From Gyromitra esculenta (taxonomy: Eukaryota; Ascomycota; Pezizomycetes; Pezizales; Discinaceae): a DNA stretch of 64,000 nt. Within the stretch, counting starts at the first letter, position 1. Every line of letters begins with the position of its first letter. A model generated the notes under the pieces. That model searched no databases and was not told the DNA's origin. It was given only the letters and a program-made list of their open reading frames with translations. Where the stretch lies: contig JBCAML010000021.1 of NCBI GenBank assembly GCA_038503075.1, forward strand, positions 806,001 to 870,000, in the 5' to 3' direction. Shown one piece after another: positions 1 through 12,351 of this stretch. The position numbers and the translations under genes are program-made.

Positions 1-296
1 GTGGGTATACTTCCAGGCGAAGTATCAGCGATGTTTCACAGCGATAGCAAAGGTTCTGAGGTAAAACCGAGATGGTATTTTAAAGTAATACAGGTAGAAG
101 TAAAATGAGAACGTTGCTTAAAGAAAGAAGAAAAAGAATACAAAGCGACCAAAATCCTTCCTTTAAATACCCCGTTTTATCATCCCATGACTCATTACCG
201 AAACCTAACCGAACAACAAAAACATTATGAAACCCATCACCCGTTACAACCTTTAGTACCCGAACCCTAACCCGTCAGTCTAGTTAATCCGTGAAA
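1..296 (-). repeat. LTR-1 copy, cut by the window edge
   Basis: This is the promoter-proximal part of an LTR-1 repeat read on the minus strand. It begins TTTCACGG at 296 and has the TATTTAAA-type box and the AAGCAACGTT block typical of the family. It interrupts the pol of element A just after the reverse-transcriptase/RNase H connection, so it is an insertion into A. Its other end and its TSD lie outside the window, so solo or full-length status cannot be decided. Confidence 0.85.
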
Positions 297-1947
297 AGGC
301 GTGTTTGAGGTTTTCAAAAGTTATATCGGCTTCGACAGACCATTCAAAGACGATACCTTTCCTAGTAAGGGCGGTGAGGGGAGCAGCAAGCTTAGAAAAT
401 CCCAGGATGAAGCGACGGTAGAAGTTGGCAAAACCTAAGAAAGCTTGGACATCTTTTACGTTTTTTGGCGTTCCCCACTCCCAGACGGCTTTGAGTTTCT
501 CTTCGTCCATCTTAATGCCGTTGGGGGTAAGGATAAGACCAAGGTACTTAGTAGTTTGTACTTCGAATTCGCATTTCTCTGGTTTTAGCAGAATGTCATT
601 ATCTTTAAGGGTTTTGAGGACCTTGCGAACGTGGGCCTGATGTTCGGCAAAGGTATCGTTGTAGATCAGAATATCATCCAGGTAGGCTGTGCAGAAGATG
701 TCTAGGTATTCCGTAAGGCAGTCATTTATGAAGCGCTGAAATGTTCCTGGGGCATTGGTTAGGCCGAACAGCATAACCTGATACTCATAAAGACCGTATC
801 GCATGTGGAAGGCCGTTTTCCATTCATCTCCCTCTGCGATGCGTACTTGGTGGTATCCATCACGAAGGTCCAGCTTTGTGTACCACTGGGCTTTTGCCAG
901 TCGGTCGAGCGTTTCTCGAATAAGCGGGGAGGTATATCGGTCCTTGACAGTGATTGCATTGAGGCCTCGGTAATCCACACATAATCGGAGGGAACCGTCA
1001 GCTTTTTTTACGAATAGGACTGGGGAGCCAGCGGGAGAAGAGCTGGCGCGAATGAATCCTTTTTCCAGGTTATCTTCGATATATTTTTTCAAGACGATCA
1101 GCTCTTCTCGGGACATTCCATAAAGGGGGCCGAAAGGGGCATCCTCTCCTTCTTGAAGTAGTATCCGATGATCATAGGGTCGGTGAGGGGGTAATCCTTG
1201 AGCTTTGCTTTTGTCGAACATATCGAGGAAATCGTGGTATTCTTTCGGAATCCTAGACTTCCATTCCTTTTTAGTTGTCGTTTTGTCTATGATTTTATTG
1301 ATCTCATAGAGTGACATAGCATAAGCTTGGGATGTCCGTTTCCTGGTGAGGGTTCTGAAGCTAGCGGCCCCGATGAAGGATAGTTTTAGTTTAGAAGGGG
1401 CTGGGATCGACGAGGTAGATACAATGGGAGAATGAGGGGCGCAGTGGGTGGTGCAGAGCTTAGAATTAAACTCAATGCGTTTGTCGGCAAAATGGAGTCG
1501 AACGTCGTGATGGTTCATCCAGGGAATCCCTAGTACAAGGGGATAGTGGCCGAGTTGGGTCACGAAACAGGGGATCCTTTCTTGATGTTGTAGGATGGAT
1601 AAGTTGATGTCAGCAATATGGGTGATGGCTCCGGAGGCAATGGGTTGGCCATCAATGACTTCAAGCTGTCGAGGGGTTTTTAGGAGGGAGAGAGGCAGGG
1701 AATGGTGACTCGCAAATTCCTTATCAATGAAGGCGAATCCAGAGGTGCCAGTATCCAATAGTGCGTGGGTTTCAACGGTTTTATTCCTATGGGAAATGCT
1801 ACAAGAAATAACAAAATGTTCCCCATCCAATTGATCCTCCACACACATATTCGACACTGAAAAACCTGAAATAGAAAACGCTGACAAAGGTAAGGAAAAA
1901 AGAACCGAAGCAAGGTCACTAGTCGACTTCGGCGGAACTAGTTTAAA
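297..1947 (-). pseudogene. pol: Element A pol (protease-RT part), Ty3/Gypsy
   Basis: Pol polyprotein of a Ty3/Gypsy chromovirus, reached from gag by a -1 frameshift at 1941-1947. In order it shows an aspartic protease (DTGTSG motif), a linker, and a reverse transcriptase with the conserved [20 protein letters not shown] and YLDD motifs. It continues to the start of RNase H, where the LTR at 1-296 cuts it. The reading frame is open throughout this part, so this is a young copy broken by insertion and not by decay. RNase H, integrase and the chromodomain lie left of the window. The open frame runs into TTG near 1887, but no ATG is expected because the protein is made as a Gag-Pol fusion. Confidence 0.9.
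1903..1947 (-). promoter_or_regulatory. -1 frameshift signal, element A
   Basis: The slippery heptamer TTTAAAC (plus-strand 1941-1947) directly precedes the gag stop TAG (1938-1940). A stem follows 6-7 nt later, pairing 1904-1910 with 1927-1933. It includes one G-U wobble that other copies replace with a Watson-Crick pair. Confidence 0.8.
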
Positions 1948-3675
1948 GCCTCGTTAGAGGTATTTGCTGCCTCTAAGGCGAAAAACTGAGGAGGGAGAGG
2001 TAGCGGTAGTAGGGAGGAGGCGGGGGGTGTACGGGTGGCGGGTGGTGCGGTGAGGGCTCCCCTCATTGTTGGTTTTTTGGGGGCAGAGGAACAGTTGGCA
2101 TATGAGTGGTCGGGAGCAGCACAGAACATACATTTTCCAGTGGAACGGCGCCACTGTTTTTCTTCTTCAGAGAGCTTTCTTCGTCCATTAACCATTGTAT
2201 ACCGTTGGTCTTGAGCGGGGCGAGAAAGGTTGCTTGTGCGACCGAAAGACAGGTCCATGGGGGCTAGTCCTCCTGGAGTAAAGGAGGAGGCGGGAGTGAA
2301 TGCGGCGGGAGCACTAAATTGACCCATATTGTCTCGGACGTTTCCTCGTTTCTCTGCCTTGCGAGCTCGAATGCGGTTATCCAATCGGGTGAGGGTAAGG
2401 ATCATCTCAAGGAGATTACCGGGGGCGATTGGTGCAAAAACCATAGCTTCCTTCAGCTCTTCCGACATTCCGTGCTCTAGGGCATCCATCTTCGAATTTT
2501 CGTCGAAATTGAGCTGTCCCATGATTCTTTGGAAGTCAGCGAGGTAGGCTGAGAAATCGCGTTTCCCTTGGCGGAGCTGGTGGAGTTCTCGTCGTGCTGT
2601 ACCGGTTGGGTCCGGGTCTCCAAAGGCAGTTTCCAAGGCTGCGATTCTCACGGTTGAGTCCCTCGTCAAGCCCTTCAGTATCCCTGAAGGTGAGCAGTGC
2701 TACTGAATGAGGTATCAACGCGTTCAAAGAGTGCAGCGTTTCTACAGGTTCTACAAATGGGTTTATCTCAAGGCGAGATAAGCACGGCGAAGTGGACAGC
2801 GACAGCGAGGATTCTGAGATAGAATCGAGATAGTATTCCGACAAATACAGAAGAAGGTAAACGAGAACGTTGCTTAAGGAGAGAAAAGAAGAAAGATAGA
2901 ACACAAGCAAAATCCATCGCTTAAATACCCCGCTTTTCTTAATCAAACCAATAACCGATAATAACCGAAAAACAATAACATTATACAGAGACCCGCAATC
3001 CTTAACAACCATCGAACCGAACCCTAACCCTATACCCAATCCTTAATCCGTGAAAGCGATGAGTTGTTCCGCACTAGTCCAAGTGGTGAGGCCGGAGGGG
3101 AGAACCGTATGACGGACCTGTTCTAAAGCTGCTCCTTCCAACCGATTAATGGTGTAAAGGATCATGGTGGTCTCATTGGCGAAGCGGTCTCGGTTGACAG
3201 TGAGCTTGGATCGTAGTTGGAGTATAAACCCGGGGAGTTTTGCTCGGGATCCATCGAACTTCTCTGGGTCTGGCATGCGTTCTGAACGATGGGAGTTGGA
3301 TGGCGGCGGTGGGGTGGCGGTGAGGTTAGGTGGAGCGGGGGGGGCTTGGATAGCGGATCGAGCTTCATTCCGCTCTTGTCGTAATCGGGCGATTAGACTA
3401 GCGGTCTCGTTGACCCGTTTGTCTTGCTCTGTAGCATGGCGGAGGGCATTGTCGGTCTGAATTTGTGCTGTGCCGAGTTTTACCTCGGTTTCTCTTTCGT
3501 TCTCTTGGAGGACGTCGATTTGGTCCTCCAAGGCTTGGTAGAGGTCCCTGAGGTGATTATACAACTCAGCGTTGTCTTCTCTCAGTGCTTGGGCGAAGGC
3601 TTCTCTGGTAAGGAAGCGTGGGGCGGCGACAGCGGCTCCTTCGGTGGAGGGGCCAGCGGGAGCGGGTGAGCTCAT
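1938..3675 (-). pseudogene. gag: Element A gag, split by a solo LTR
   Basis: Gag polyprotein that forms the virus-like particle. ATG at 3675 starts MSSPAPAG. An N-terminal coiled-coil-like segment is followed by the retrotransposon capsid domain (KFDGSRAKLPGF, then LRQGKRDFSAYLADFQRIM). A CCHC zinc knuckle (CMFCAAPDHSYANC) and a proline-rich tail close the protein. The frame is broken only by the solo LTR at 2646-3055. The coding length on either side minus one TSD copy is a multiple of three (441 codons including the stop), so the gag was intact before that insertion. Confidence 0.88.
2646..3055 (-). repeat. Solo LTR-1 in element A gag
   Basis: A 410-bp LTR-1 flanked by perfect 5-bp TSDs GCGAT (2641-2645 and 3056-3060). 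It reads TTTCACGG to GTGAGA on the minus strand. No internal retroelement sequence is present, so it is a solo LTR left by recombination of a former full element. Confidence 0.93.
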
Positions 3676-3878
3676 GATGTGGGTGTTGGGCGAGGAAAGG
3701 AGTTCTGGCGTAAGTACTCCTGGTCCAGCCACTCCGGAATGACTTCAACCAAGGTTTGTGGTTTTCGCAGTGTTAAGCAAGGGAAGATGCTTAGGATGGA
3801 TTGGCGAAGTCGGGAGAGGATTTCCATGCAACGGGTTGTTTTCTGCAGTAGAAGGTGTAGATGATGGAAGCAACGTAA
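3676..3878 (-). promoter_or_regulatory. Element A leader with self-priming PBS
   Basis: The 203-bp untranslated leader between the 5' LTR and the gag ATG. It starts TT-ACGTTGCTT on the minus strand, complementary to AAGCAACGT inside the same LTR. That is the arrangement expected for Tf1-type self-primed reverse transcription; no tRNA 3'-end match is evident. Confidence 0.65.
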
Positions 3879-4300
3879 TCTCACGGTTGTGTCCCTCGTT
3901 AAGCCCTTCAGTATCCCTGAAGGTAAGCAGTGCTACTCAAGCGAGCTAAACAACACGTTCAAGGTACGCGACGTTTCTACAAGTTCTACGAGGGGTCTAT
4001 CTCAAGGCGAGATGAGTGTGGCGAGGTAGACAGCGACGGTGAGGGTTCTGAGGTAGAACCGAGATAGTATTCCAATGATTACAGCAGAAGGTAAACGAGA
4101 ACGTTGCTTAAGGAAAGAAGAAAGAAGAACACAAAAACGGCAGGAATCCTCCGCTTAAATACCCCGCTTTCCCGTCGCACAAACACCAACCGAACAATAA
4201 CCGAAACATTTAACCGAACAACAAAGCCATTATAACCAAATAACCTTGCGCCATTACCAACACTTTTATCCTAGCCCGTTACCCGGTCCCATCCGTGAAA
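3879..4300 (-). repeat. 5' LTR of element A
   Basis: A 422-bp LTR-1 that precedes the A leader. The PBS block (AAGCAACGT on plus) lies two bases inside the element, at about 3868-3876. Leader and gag follow leftward. The outer flank ATGAT (4301-4305) is one TSD copy; its partner and the 3' LTR are outside the window. The element sits in the integrase part of element B pol. Confidence 0.9.
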
Positions 4301-6263
4301 ATGATAGCCGTAGTTAGCTAAGAAGGGGGATACTTTCGTACTCGCCGATTCTTGGTTATTGGCAGAGAATTCCGCCATGGGTAGCCATCTACTCCAGTCT
4401 TCCTGTTGGTAGGACACATATGATCGAAGGTACTGTTCCATTACTGCGTTCAGTCTCTCTGTTTGCCCGTCTGTTTCTGGGTGGAAAGCAGTGGACATCC
4501 GGGCTTGTATTCCTAGACGTTGGCATAATTCTTTCCAAAAATGGGCAGTGAATTGAGTGCCTCGGTCAGAAGTAATGTGTGTAGGTAAGCCGTGTAACTT
4601 CCAGACATGCTGTAGGTAAAGGTCAGCTACGTCTCTGGAATTGACGGTAGTATTGCATGGAATGAGGTGTCGCATTTTCGATAATCTGTCCACAACTACC
4701 ATGATCGCATCATAGCCATTGGATTCAGGGAGGCCTGTAACGAAGTCCATCGAGATCTCTTGCCAGGGTCGTTGGGGAATGGGTAAAGGACGGAGAACGC
4801 CTGGAGTGCGATGGGTAGTAGGTTTGGCTTTCTGGCAGGTGTGGCAGTTTCGTACGTATCGACTAACCGATTCCCGCATTTTAGGCCAATAAAAACTTCT
4901 TGCCATAAGTTCGAAGGTCTTACCTCGTCCTGGATGGCCTGCTGCTGGGGTATCATGGTGCCTTCGGATAAGTTTCAATCGAAGAGGATCAGAGTCAGGA
5001 ACATAGAGGCATTCTCGATAATATAGGAGACCGTTGTTCTCGCTGCATTCGCTTAGGGTAATCTCCTTTGAACGTTGTTCCTTATTTTTGAGCGCCGTGA
5101 GTATCTTCTCTGGGAATTTATCAGTAGTATATCCTTCTTGGAAGAGTTTTGAAAGGGGGGCGTCCAGTCCAGCGGCTTCATTTGGTAAAGAAGCCGATAA
5201 CAAACTTAGCTTAGAATCAATATTCCCTTTCTTTAACACCACTTGGCTTTGGTGTGCCAATCTTTCATCCCCTTCATTGGGAAGATTTCCTGATCTTCTG
5301 GTCAATGCATCGGGTTTTCCTCCTTGATTACCTGGACGATAGGTAATTACAAAATCGAAGCGGGACAAATACTCGGCCCATCTCGCTTGGCGTCGGTTCA
5401 ATTGCTTGGTACTCATAAAGTACTCGAGATTTTTGTGGTCGCTAATCACATCGATCGGGTGCTTTGATCCTTCGAGTTCGGGGCGCCATTCTTCGAAAAC
5501 ACGGATGATGGCCAATAATTCCTTATCGTAAATCTCGTAGTTGCATTCCGCAGGGGAATATTTCTTTGAGAAGAAAGCCACTGGGTGCAAAATACCGTTA
5601 TCATCGTACTGGGATAGGACTCCTCCTGACACAAAGTCTGAGGCATCTGTTTCCACAATGATCTTCTTGTCGGGATCGAAGTGAATTAGGATTGGGGCAG
5701 TGGTAAAGGCGTGTTTGAGGTTTTCGAAGGCTATTTCAGCTTCGACGGACCATTCAAAGGCGATGCCTTTCCTGGTGAGGGCGGTGAGAGGAGCAGCAAG
5801 TTTGGAGAATCCTAGAATAAAGCGACGGTAAAAGTTGGCAAAGCCTAAGAAAGCTTGGACATCTTTTACGCTTTTTGGCGTTCCCCATTCCCGGACGGCC
5901 TTGAGTTTTTCCTCATCCATCTTGATGCCATCAGGGGTAAGGATGAGACCGAGGTACTTGGTAGTTTGTACTTCAAATTCGCATTTCTCTGGTTTCAGCA
6001 AAATATTATTATCCTTGAGAGTTTGGAGAACCTTGCGAACATGGACTTGGTGTTCTGCGAAGGTATCGCTATAAATAAGGATGTCATCGAGATAGGCGGT
6101 GCAAAAAATATCTAGGTATTTTCTCAGGCAGTCGTTGACAAAGCGTTGAAAGGTGCCAGGTGCATTAGTTAGGCCGAATGGCATTACTTGATATTCATAG
6201 GGTCCAAAGCGGGTTCGGAAGGCTGTTTTCCATTCCTCCCCTTCGGCGATTCGGATCTGATGG

Positions 6264-6670
6264 TCTCACGGTTGAGCCTCAAGTTAAGCCCTTCAGTATC
6301 CCTGAAGGTGAGCAGTGCTACTTAAGCGAGGTCACAACACGTTCAAAGAGTGCAGTGTTTCTACAAGTTCTACTGGAGGTATACTTCAAGGCGAAGTATC
6401 GACGATGGTTCACAGCGACAGCGAAGGTTCTGAGGTAGAACCGAGATTGTATTGCAATAGACACAGGAGAAGGTAAACGAGAACGTTGCTTAAGGAAAGA
6501 AGAAGAGAAGAACCACAAACGATCGAAATCCACCGCTTAAATACCCCGCTTTCCTTAACAAAACTTATAACCGAACGATAACCGAACAACAAAGAGATTG
6601 TACAACCATCCAAATCACCATACGACCAACAACCCAACCACGACTCGTTATCCGAGATTAATCCATGAAA
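6264..6670 (-). repeat. Solo LTR-1 in element B pol
   Basis: A 407-bp LTR-1 with perfect TSD GATGG (6259-6263 and 6671-6675). It is inserted in the reverse-transcriptase coding region of B. Confidence 0.93.
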
Positions 6671-7724
6671 GATGGTAACCCTCGCGGAGATCGAGTTTTG
6701 TGTACCATTGAGCTTTGGCCAGTCTATCGAGGGTTTCTCGTATGAGAGGAGAGGTATAGCGATCTTTGATGGTAATGGCGTTTAGACCTCTATAATCAAC
6801 ACATAGTCGGAGGGAGCCATCTGCTTTCTTTACAAAGAGTACAGGGGAGCCGGCGGGAGAAGAACTGGCACGGATAAAGCCCTTCTCTAGGTTGTCCTCG
6901 ATATACTTTTTGAGAACGATAAGTTCCTCCCTTGACATCCCGTAGAGTGGTCCGAATGGTGCATCCTTCCCTTCCATCAATTGTATTTTATGATCATAGG
7001 GGCGGCGTGGGGGCAGTCCTTGTGCTTTCGCTTTATCGAACATGTCTAGGAATTCGTGGTACTCGGCTGGGATCCTTGATTTCCATTCTTCCTTGGTTGT
7101 TTTTTTGTCTATGAGTTTGTTTATTTCATAGAGCGACATGGCGTAAGCTTGGTGGTTGCGTTTCCTAGTAAGGGTTCTGAAACTGGCAGCGCCAATAAAC
7201 GACATGTTTAATCTGGGAGGAGCAGGGATCGATGGGGAGGTAACGATGGGGGAGTGAGGGGCACAGTGAGTGGTGCAGAGTTTAGAATTAAACTCAATGC
7301 GTTTGTTGGCGAAGTGGAGTTGCACATCATGGTGTTTCATCCATGGTATGCCCAAGACTAGAGGGTAGTGGCCTAGTTGGGTCACAAAACAGGGGGCTTG
7401 TTCTCGGTGATTTTGAATGGACAAATTGAGGTTGGCGATGTGGGTAATGTCTCCTGAGGCGACAGGGCGACCATCGATGACTTCAAGTTGGCGGGGGGTT
7501 TTTAAAGGGGTAAGAGGTAGGGAATGGTGACTCGCGAACTTCTGATCAATAAATGCAAATCCGGAAGCTCCAGTGTCTAGTAAAGCGTGGGTTCTTATAA
7601 TTTTATTGCTATGGGAAATATTGCATGATACTACAAAATGTTCCCCATCCAACTGATCCTCCACGCTTACACTAGAAACTGAAAACCCAGAAATTGAAAA
7701 TGCAGATAAAGGTAGGAAATTTGG

Positions 7725-7769
7725 AACCAAGGTAGGGTCACTGATCGACCTTGGTTGTACTAGTTTAAA
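7725..7769 (-). promoter_or_regulatory. -1 frameshift signal, element B
   Basis: The heptamer TTTAAAC (7763-7769) abuts the gag TAG (7760-7762). The following stem is a perfect 9-bp pairing of 7748-7756 with 7725-7733. Its base pairs differ from those in A, E and F yet stay complementary. Confidence 0.82.
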
Positions 7770-9082
7770 GACTCATTGCTTGAGTCTGCTGATTCTAACG
7801 CGAAAAATTGAGGAGGGAGTGGTGGTGGTGGCAGGGAAGAGGCAGGGGGTGTTCGGGTGGCTGGTGGCGCAGTGAGAGCTCCCCTCATTGTAGGTTTCTT
7901 GGGAGCAGAGGGGCAGTTGGCGTATGAGTGGTCGGGGGCGGCGCAAAACATGCACTTTCCAGTAGAGCGGCGCCACTGCTTTTCTTCCTCCGAGAGCTTT
8001 CTCCGTCCGTTAACCATTGTATATCGTTGGTCTTGAGGGGGGCGAGAAAGATTGCTGGTACGTCCGAAAGACAGGTCCATAGGGGCTAGCCCTCCCGGGG
8101 TAAAGGAGGAAGCAGGGGTGAAGGCGGCGGGAGCACTGAATTGACCCATGTTGTCTCGAGCGTTTCCCCGTTTCTCTGCCTTGCGGGCTCGGATACGGTT
8201 ATCTAGTCGAGTAAGGGTGAGAATCATCTCCGGGAGGTTGGCGGGGGCAATTGGTGCAAACACCATAGCTTCTTTCAGCTCTTCCGACATGCCGTGTTCT
8301 AATGCGTCCATTTTTGAATTCTCGTCGAAATTCAGTTGGCCCATGAGCCTTTGGAAGTCAGCTAGATAGGCCGAGAAGTCATGCTTTCCTTGACGGAGTT
8401 GGTGAAGTTCTCACCGAGCAGTGCCAGTTGGGTCTGGGTCTCCAAAGGCGGTTTCCAAGGCGGCAATAAGTTGTTCCGCGCTGTTCCAAGTGGTGAGGCC
8501 TGAGGGAAGAACTGTATGGCGAACCTGTTCCAAGGCTGCTCCTTCTAGTCGATTGATAGTATAAAGTATCATTGTGGTCTTGTTGGCAAAGCGGTCTCGG
8601 TTAACAGTTAACTTGGAACGTAGTTGGAGTATAAAACCAGGGAGTTTTGCTCGGGACCCGTCAAACTTCTCTGGGTCCGGCATGCATTCTGATCAGTGGG
8701 TGTTTGATGGCGGGGGTGGAGTAGCTGTAAGGTTGGGTGGAGCAGGGGGTACTTGGGTGGCGGATCGAGCCTCGTTCCGTTCTTGTCAAAGTCGGGCAAT
8801 GAGGCTAGCAGCTTCCGTGACCCGTTGGTCTTGTTCCGTAGCATGACGTAGAGCATTGTCGGTCTGGATCTGGGCGGTGTTGAGTTTTACCTCGTTTTCC
8901 CATTCGCTTTCCTGGAGGACATCGATCTGGTCATCCAGGGCTTGGTTCAACTCCCTGAGTTCATTATATAGCTCTGCAGGATCGTCTCGGTAGGCTTGAG
9001 CGAAGGCTTCTCTAGTGGGGAAGCGTTTCATGGCGACGGCGGCTCCTTCAAAAGAGGAGGCAACGGGGGCGGAAGAGCTCAT
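7760..9082 (-). pseudogene. gag: Element B gag with three TGA stops
   Basis: Gag in one continuous frame from the ATG at 9082 to the TAG at 7760. It has the same domain order as A gag: N-terminal coiled-coil-like part, capsid, CCHC knuckle, proline-rich tail. Three in-frame TGA codons lie at 8786-8788, near 8695 and at 8411-8413. Each stands where sister copies have arginine CGA, so each is a C-to-T change. No insertion or deletion disturbs the frame. The copy is inactive through point mutation. Confidence 0.88.
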
Positions 9083-9277
9083 GACCTTGACTGATCGCAC
9101 GGGAGGGAGTTGGTGCGTAAGTAATGTTGGTCAAGCCACTTGGGAGTGATTTTGGCGAGAGTTTGGGGTTTTCGCGGCGTCAAACAGGGGAAGATTTGTA
9201 GGATGGATTGGCGAATCCAACCAAGAACTTCCATATAGGGGCGTTGAGTAGGAGGTGTAGATGAGCAAGCAACGTAA

Positions 9278-9697
9278 TCTCATGGTTGAGTCCCTTAGTT
9301 AAGCCCTTCGGTATCCCTGAAGGTGATCAGTGCTACTTAAGCAAGGTATCAACTCGTTTTGATGAGTGCAAGGTTTCTACAGGTCCTACAGGGAGTATAC
9401 TTCAAGGCGAAGTATCGGCGATGGTTCACGGCGACAGCAAGGATTCTGAGGGAGAATCGAAGTGGTATTAAAACTAATACAATAGAAGTGTAACGAGAAC
9501 GTTGCTTAAGGAAAGAAAGAAGAAGAGAAACCACAATGACCAAAATCCTTCACTTAAATACCCCGCTTTCCCGTAGCACAAACAACAACCTAGCAATAAC
9601 CGAAAAACAACTGAACAACAAAGCCATTATATCCCGAAGACCCTTCATTACTACCAACAACTTCACCTTAACCCATTACCCAGTTTCATCCGTGAAA
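9278..9697 (-). repeat. 5' LTR of element B
   Basis: A 420-bp LTR-1 with the leader and PBS block (AAGCAACGT on plus, near 9267-9275) on its left. Element B is inserted in the gag of element C; AGTTG at 9698-9702 is the visible TSD copy. The matching 3' LTR lies left of the window. Confidence 0.9.
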
Positions 9698-11302
9698 AGT
9701 TGGCGTAGGAGTGGTCAGGGGCAGAACAAAACATACATTTGCTGGTGGAGTGGCGCCATTGTTTTTCTTCTTCAGATAGTTTCCTTCTGCTGTTGATCAG
9801 CGTATATCATTGGTCTTGAGGGGGACGAGGGACGTTGCTAGTACAACTAAAGGAGAGGTCCATGGGTGCGAGGCCTCCTGGCACGAAGGATGATGCGGGG
9901 ATGAAAGGGGTCATTGCATTGTTTGGGGTGCTGAATTGTCCCATGTTGTCTCGTGTATTCCCTCGTTTTTCTGCCTTGCGAGCTCGGATGTGATTGTTTA
10001 TCCGGGTGAGGACAAGCACCATGTCGTTGAGAGTAGTGGGGGTGGCGGCGGCGAAGACCATGGCTTCTTTTAGCTCTTCCGACATACCATGTTTGAGGGC
10101 ATCCATTTTTGAATTTTCATCAAAATTGAGTTGTCCCATGATACGCTGGAAATCTGCTAGGTAGGTGGAGAAGTCTCTTTTGCCTTGGCGGAGCTGATGT
10201 AGTTCTTGTTGGGCGGTGCCGGTGGGGTTGGGATCTCCGAAGGCCGTTTCCAAGGCAGTAATGAGTGCTGCGGCGTTGGTCCAGATAGTAAGACCAGAGG
10301 GGAGTACGGTGTGACGGACTTGTTCGAGGGCTGCTCCTTCCAGACAATTAATGGTGTAGAGAATCATGGTATTCTCATCAGCAAATCTATCCCGGTTAAC
10401 TGAGAGTTTAGATCGGAGTTGGAGGATGAAGCCGGGGAGTTTAGCTCGAGTCCCGTCGAAATTTTCTGGATCCGGCATACATTCTGAGCGATGGTTCGTA
10501 AGTGATGGAGGCGGGGGAGTGGCAGTAAGGTTTGGCGGAGCCGGAGGGGCTTGATTGGCGGTTCTTGCTTCGTTGCATTCCTAGCGTAGTCTCGCAATGA
10601 GATCTGCAGCCTCAGTGACTCGCTGGTCTTGTTGCAGAGCGTGTCTTTCATGGATGGGAATGAGAAATGAGGTTGGGTCTTTTTACTTGGTTGGTTGTGA
10701 CGGATTTGGGTTATGGGTATAATGTCTTTGTGTTTCAGTTGTTGTCAGGATGGGATTGTAGCATGGAAAAGCGGGGTATTTAAGCGATGAATTTTGTTCG
10801 TTCTTTGCCTTCTTCCTTTTATCTCCTTAAGCAACGTTCTCGTTACCTTCTGCTGTAAATCGTTGGAATACTATCTCGGTTCTACCTCAGAACCCTCGCT
10901 GTCGCTGTTTACTTCGCCACACTTATCTCGCCTTGAGATCAACCACCCTTCGTAGAACTTGTAGTAACGTCGCACTCTTCAAACATGTAGTTTACCTCGC
11001 CTAAGTAGCACTGCTCACCTTCAGGGATACTGAAGGGCTTAGCGAGGAACTCAACCGTGAGAGTGTCGTGTTGCGTTGTCCACTTGGATTTTCACAGTAT
11101 TGAGTTTTACCTCTAGTTCCTGTGTACTTTCCTGTAGGACGTCAACTTGGTATTCCAGGGCTTAGTTGAGGTTCCGGAGTTGGTTATACAACTCAACGGG
11201 GTCGTCTCGGTATGCTTGAACGAAAGCTTCTTTTGTGGGGAAGCATTGCGTGGCGACAGAGGCTCCTTCAGATGAGGAGGCAGCGGGGGCAGGGGAGCTC
11301 AT
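9698..11302 (-). pseudogene. gag: Element C gag, interrupted and decayed
   Basis: Gag remnant of a third chromovirus. It runs from the ATG at 11302 through the coiled-coil part (11063-11302), is split by the LTR at 10646-11062, and continues through the capsid region (9807-10640) into the CCHC knuckle. There element B was inserted at 9697. In-frame stops include a TAG near 10580 where sister copies have glutamine, and a TGA just below 9807. Only the gag, leader and 5' LTR of C are in the window. Confidence 0.85.
10646..11062 (+). repeat. Solo LTR-1 (plus) in element C gag
   Basis: A 417-bp LTR-1 in plus orientation with perfect TSD GTGTC (10641-10645 and 11063-11067). The box GGGGTATTTAAG lies about 50 nt upstream of AAGCAACGTT. 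Confidence 0.93.
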
Positions 11303-11403
11303 GACCTCGGTTTATCGCACGGAAGGGAGTTGGTGCATAGGTAGTGTTGGTCGAGCCACTCAGGGGTGACTTCAGTGATGGTTTGAGGTCTCCATGGTGT
11401 TAG

Positions 11404-11853
11404 TCTCAAGGAGCGAGATCTCGTCAAGCCTTTTGGTATCACCAAAGGTGAGCAGTGCTACTTGATCGAGAACTAACAACAGGAGGTCAAGTGTGATTCC
11501 ACAGGCTCTACAACAATGAGGAGTTATGATGACTCCGATCGCGAGACTACGTTGATGTAGTGGCGTGATAAGAAGAAAGATACCACGGAGGCGACGAAGG
11601 ATTATGTAGGAATCCTGGCTTGTATTGTAGGATACAAATAGAGTGACAATAGAAGACATTGCTTGAAGAAGAAAGAAGAAAAAGTACAACAAGAGGGGAA
11701 TACCCTTCGCTTATATACCTATAATCCTGCTTTTCGCTGACCAACATATGACTCATTGCAACCGAAACCTAAAGAAACATAAAGAACAACAACGAAAACA
11801 TACAACCATATATCCATATACCAAACTACCCAACGAAACAACCATCCATGAAA
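11404..11853 (-). repeat. Solo LTR-2 in the leader of element C
   Basis: A 450-bp LTR-2 with perfect TSD GTTAG (11399-11403 and 11854-11858). It has the TATATAAG box and the AAGCAATGT variant of the self-priming block. It is inserted in the untranslated leader of element C. Confidence 0.92.
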
Positions 11854-11953
11854 GTTAGGCAGGGGAAAACTTGCAGGATGGATTGGCGAATCCAAGTAAC
11901 AAGTTCCATAAAGGGGCGTTGAAATAGGAGGTGTAGAGAAGGAAGCAACGTAA

Positions 11954-12351
11954 TCTCACAGTCTTGACTCTCGTTAAGCCCTTCAGTATCACTGAAGGTG
12001 AGCTGTGCTACTTAAACGAAAGGTTAAGCGACAAGGTATACGATGTTTCTACAGGTCCTACGTGGGTCAAACTCCAGGCGAGTTAAGTGTAAGGTTTTCA
12101 CAGCGACAGCGACCGCGGGGATTCTGAGGTAGAATCGAGGTAAATATTAAAACAGTACAGTAGAAGTAAAGTATGAATGTTGCTTAAGGAAAGAAGAAGA
12201 AGACTACAAAACGATGAAACTATCCTCCTTATATACCCCGCTTTTCCATATCCTGACTCATAGCTGAAATCTAACCGAACAACAAAGACATTATAATTAA
12301 AACGTCATCCGTGACAACCAATAATTCCATCACCTCATACTATCCGTGAAA
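11954..12351 (-). repeat. 5' LTR of element C
   Basis: A 398-bp diverged LTR-1 preceding the C leader, which carries the PBS block near 11943-11951. C is inserted in the integrase region of pol D; CATTG (12352-12356) is the visible TSD copy. Confidence 0.87.

Larger units (their letters stand above)
4301..7769 (-). pseudogene. pol: Element B pol, interrupted
   Basis: Gag-Pol fusion product of a second chromovirus. The right-hand part (6676-7760) encodes the protease (DTGASG) and the N-terminal RT. The solo LTR at 6264-6670 splits the RT at the LDLREGYH block. The left part (4301-6258) continues through YLDD, RNase H ([11 protein letters not shown]), the HHCC zinc region ([20 protein letters not shown]) and the integrase catalytic core ([29 protein letters not shown]). 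Element A is inserted at NYGYH, so the end of integrase and the chromodomain are outside the window. Outside the insertions the frame is open. Confidence 0.9.
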
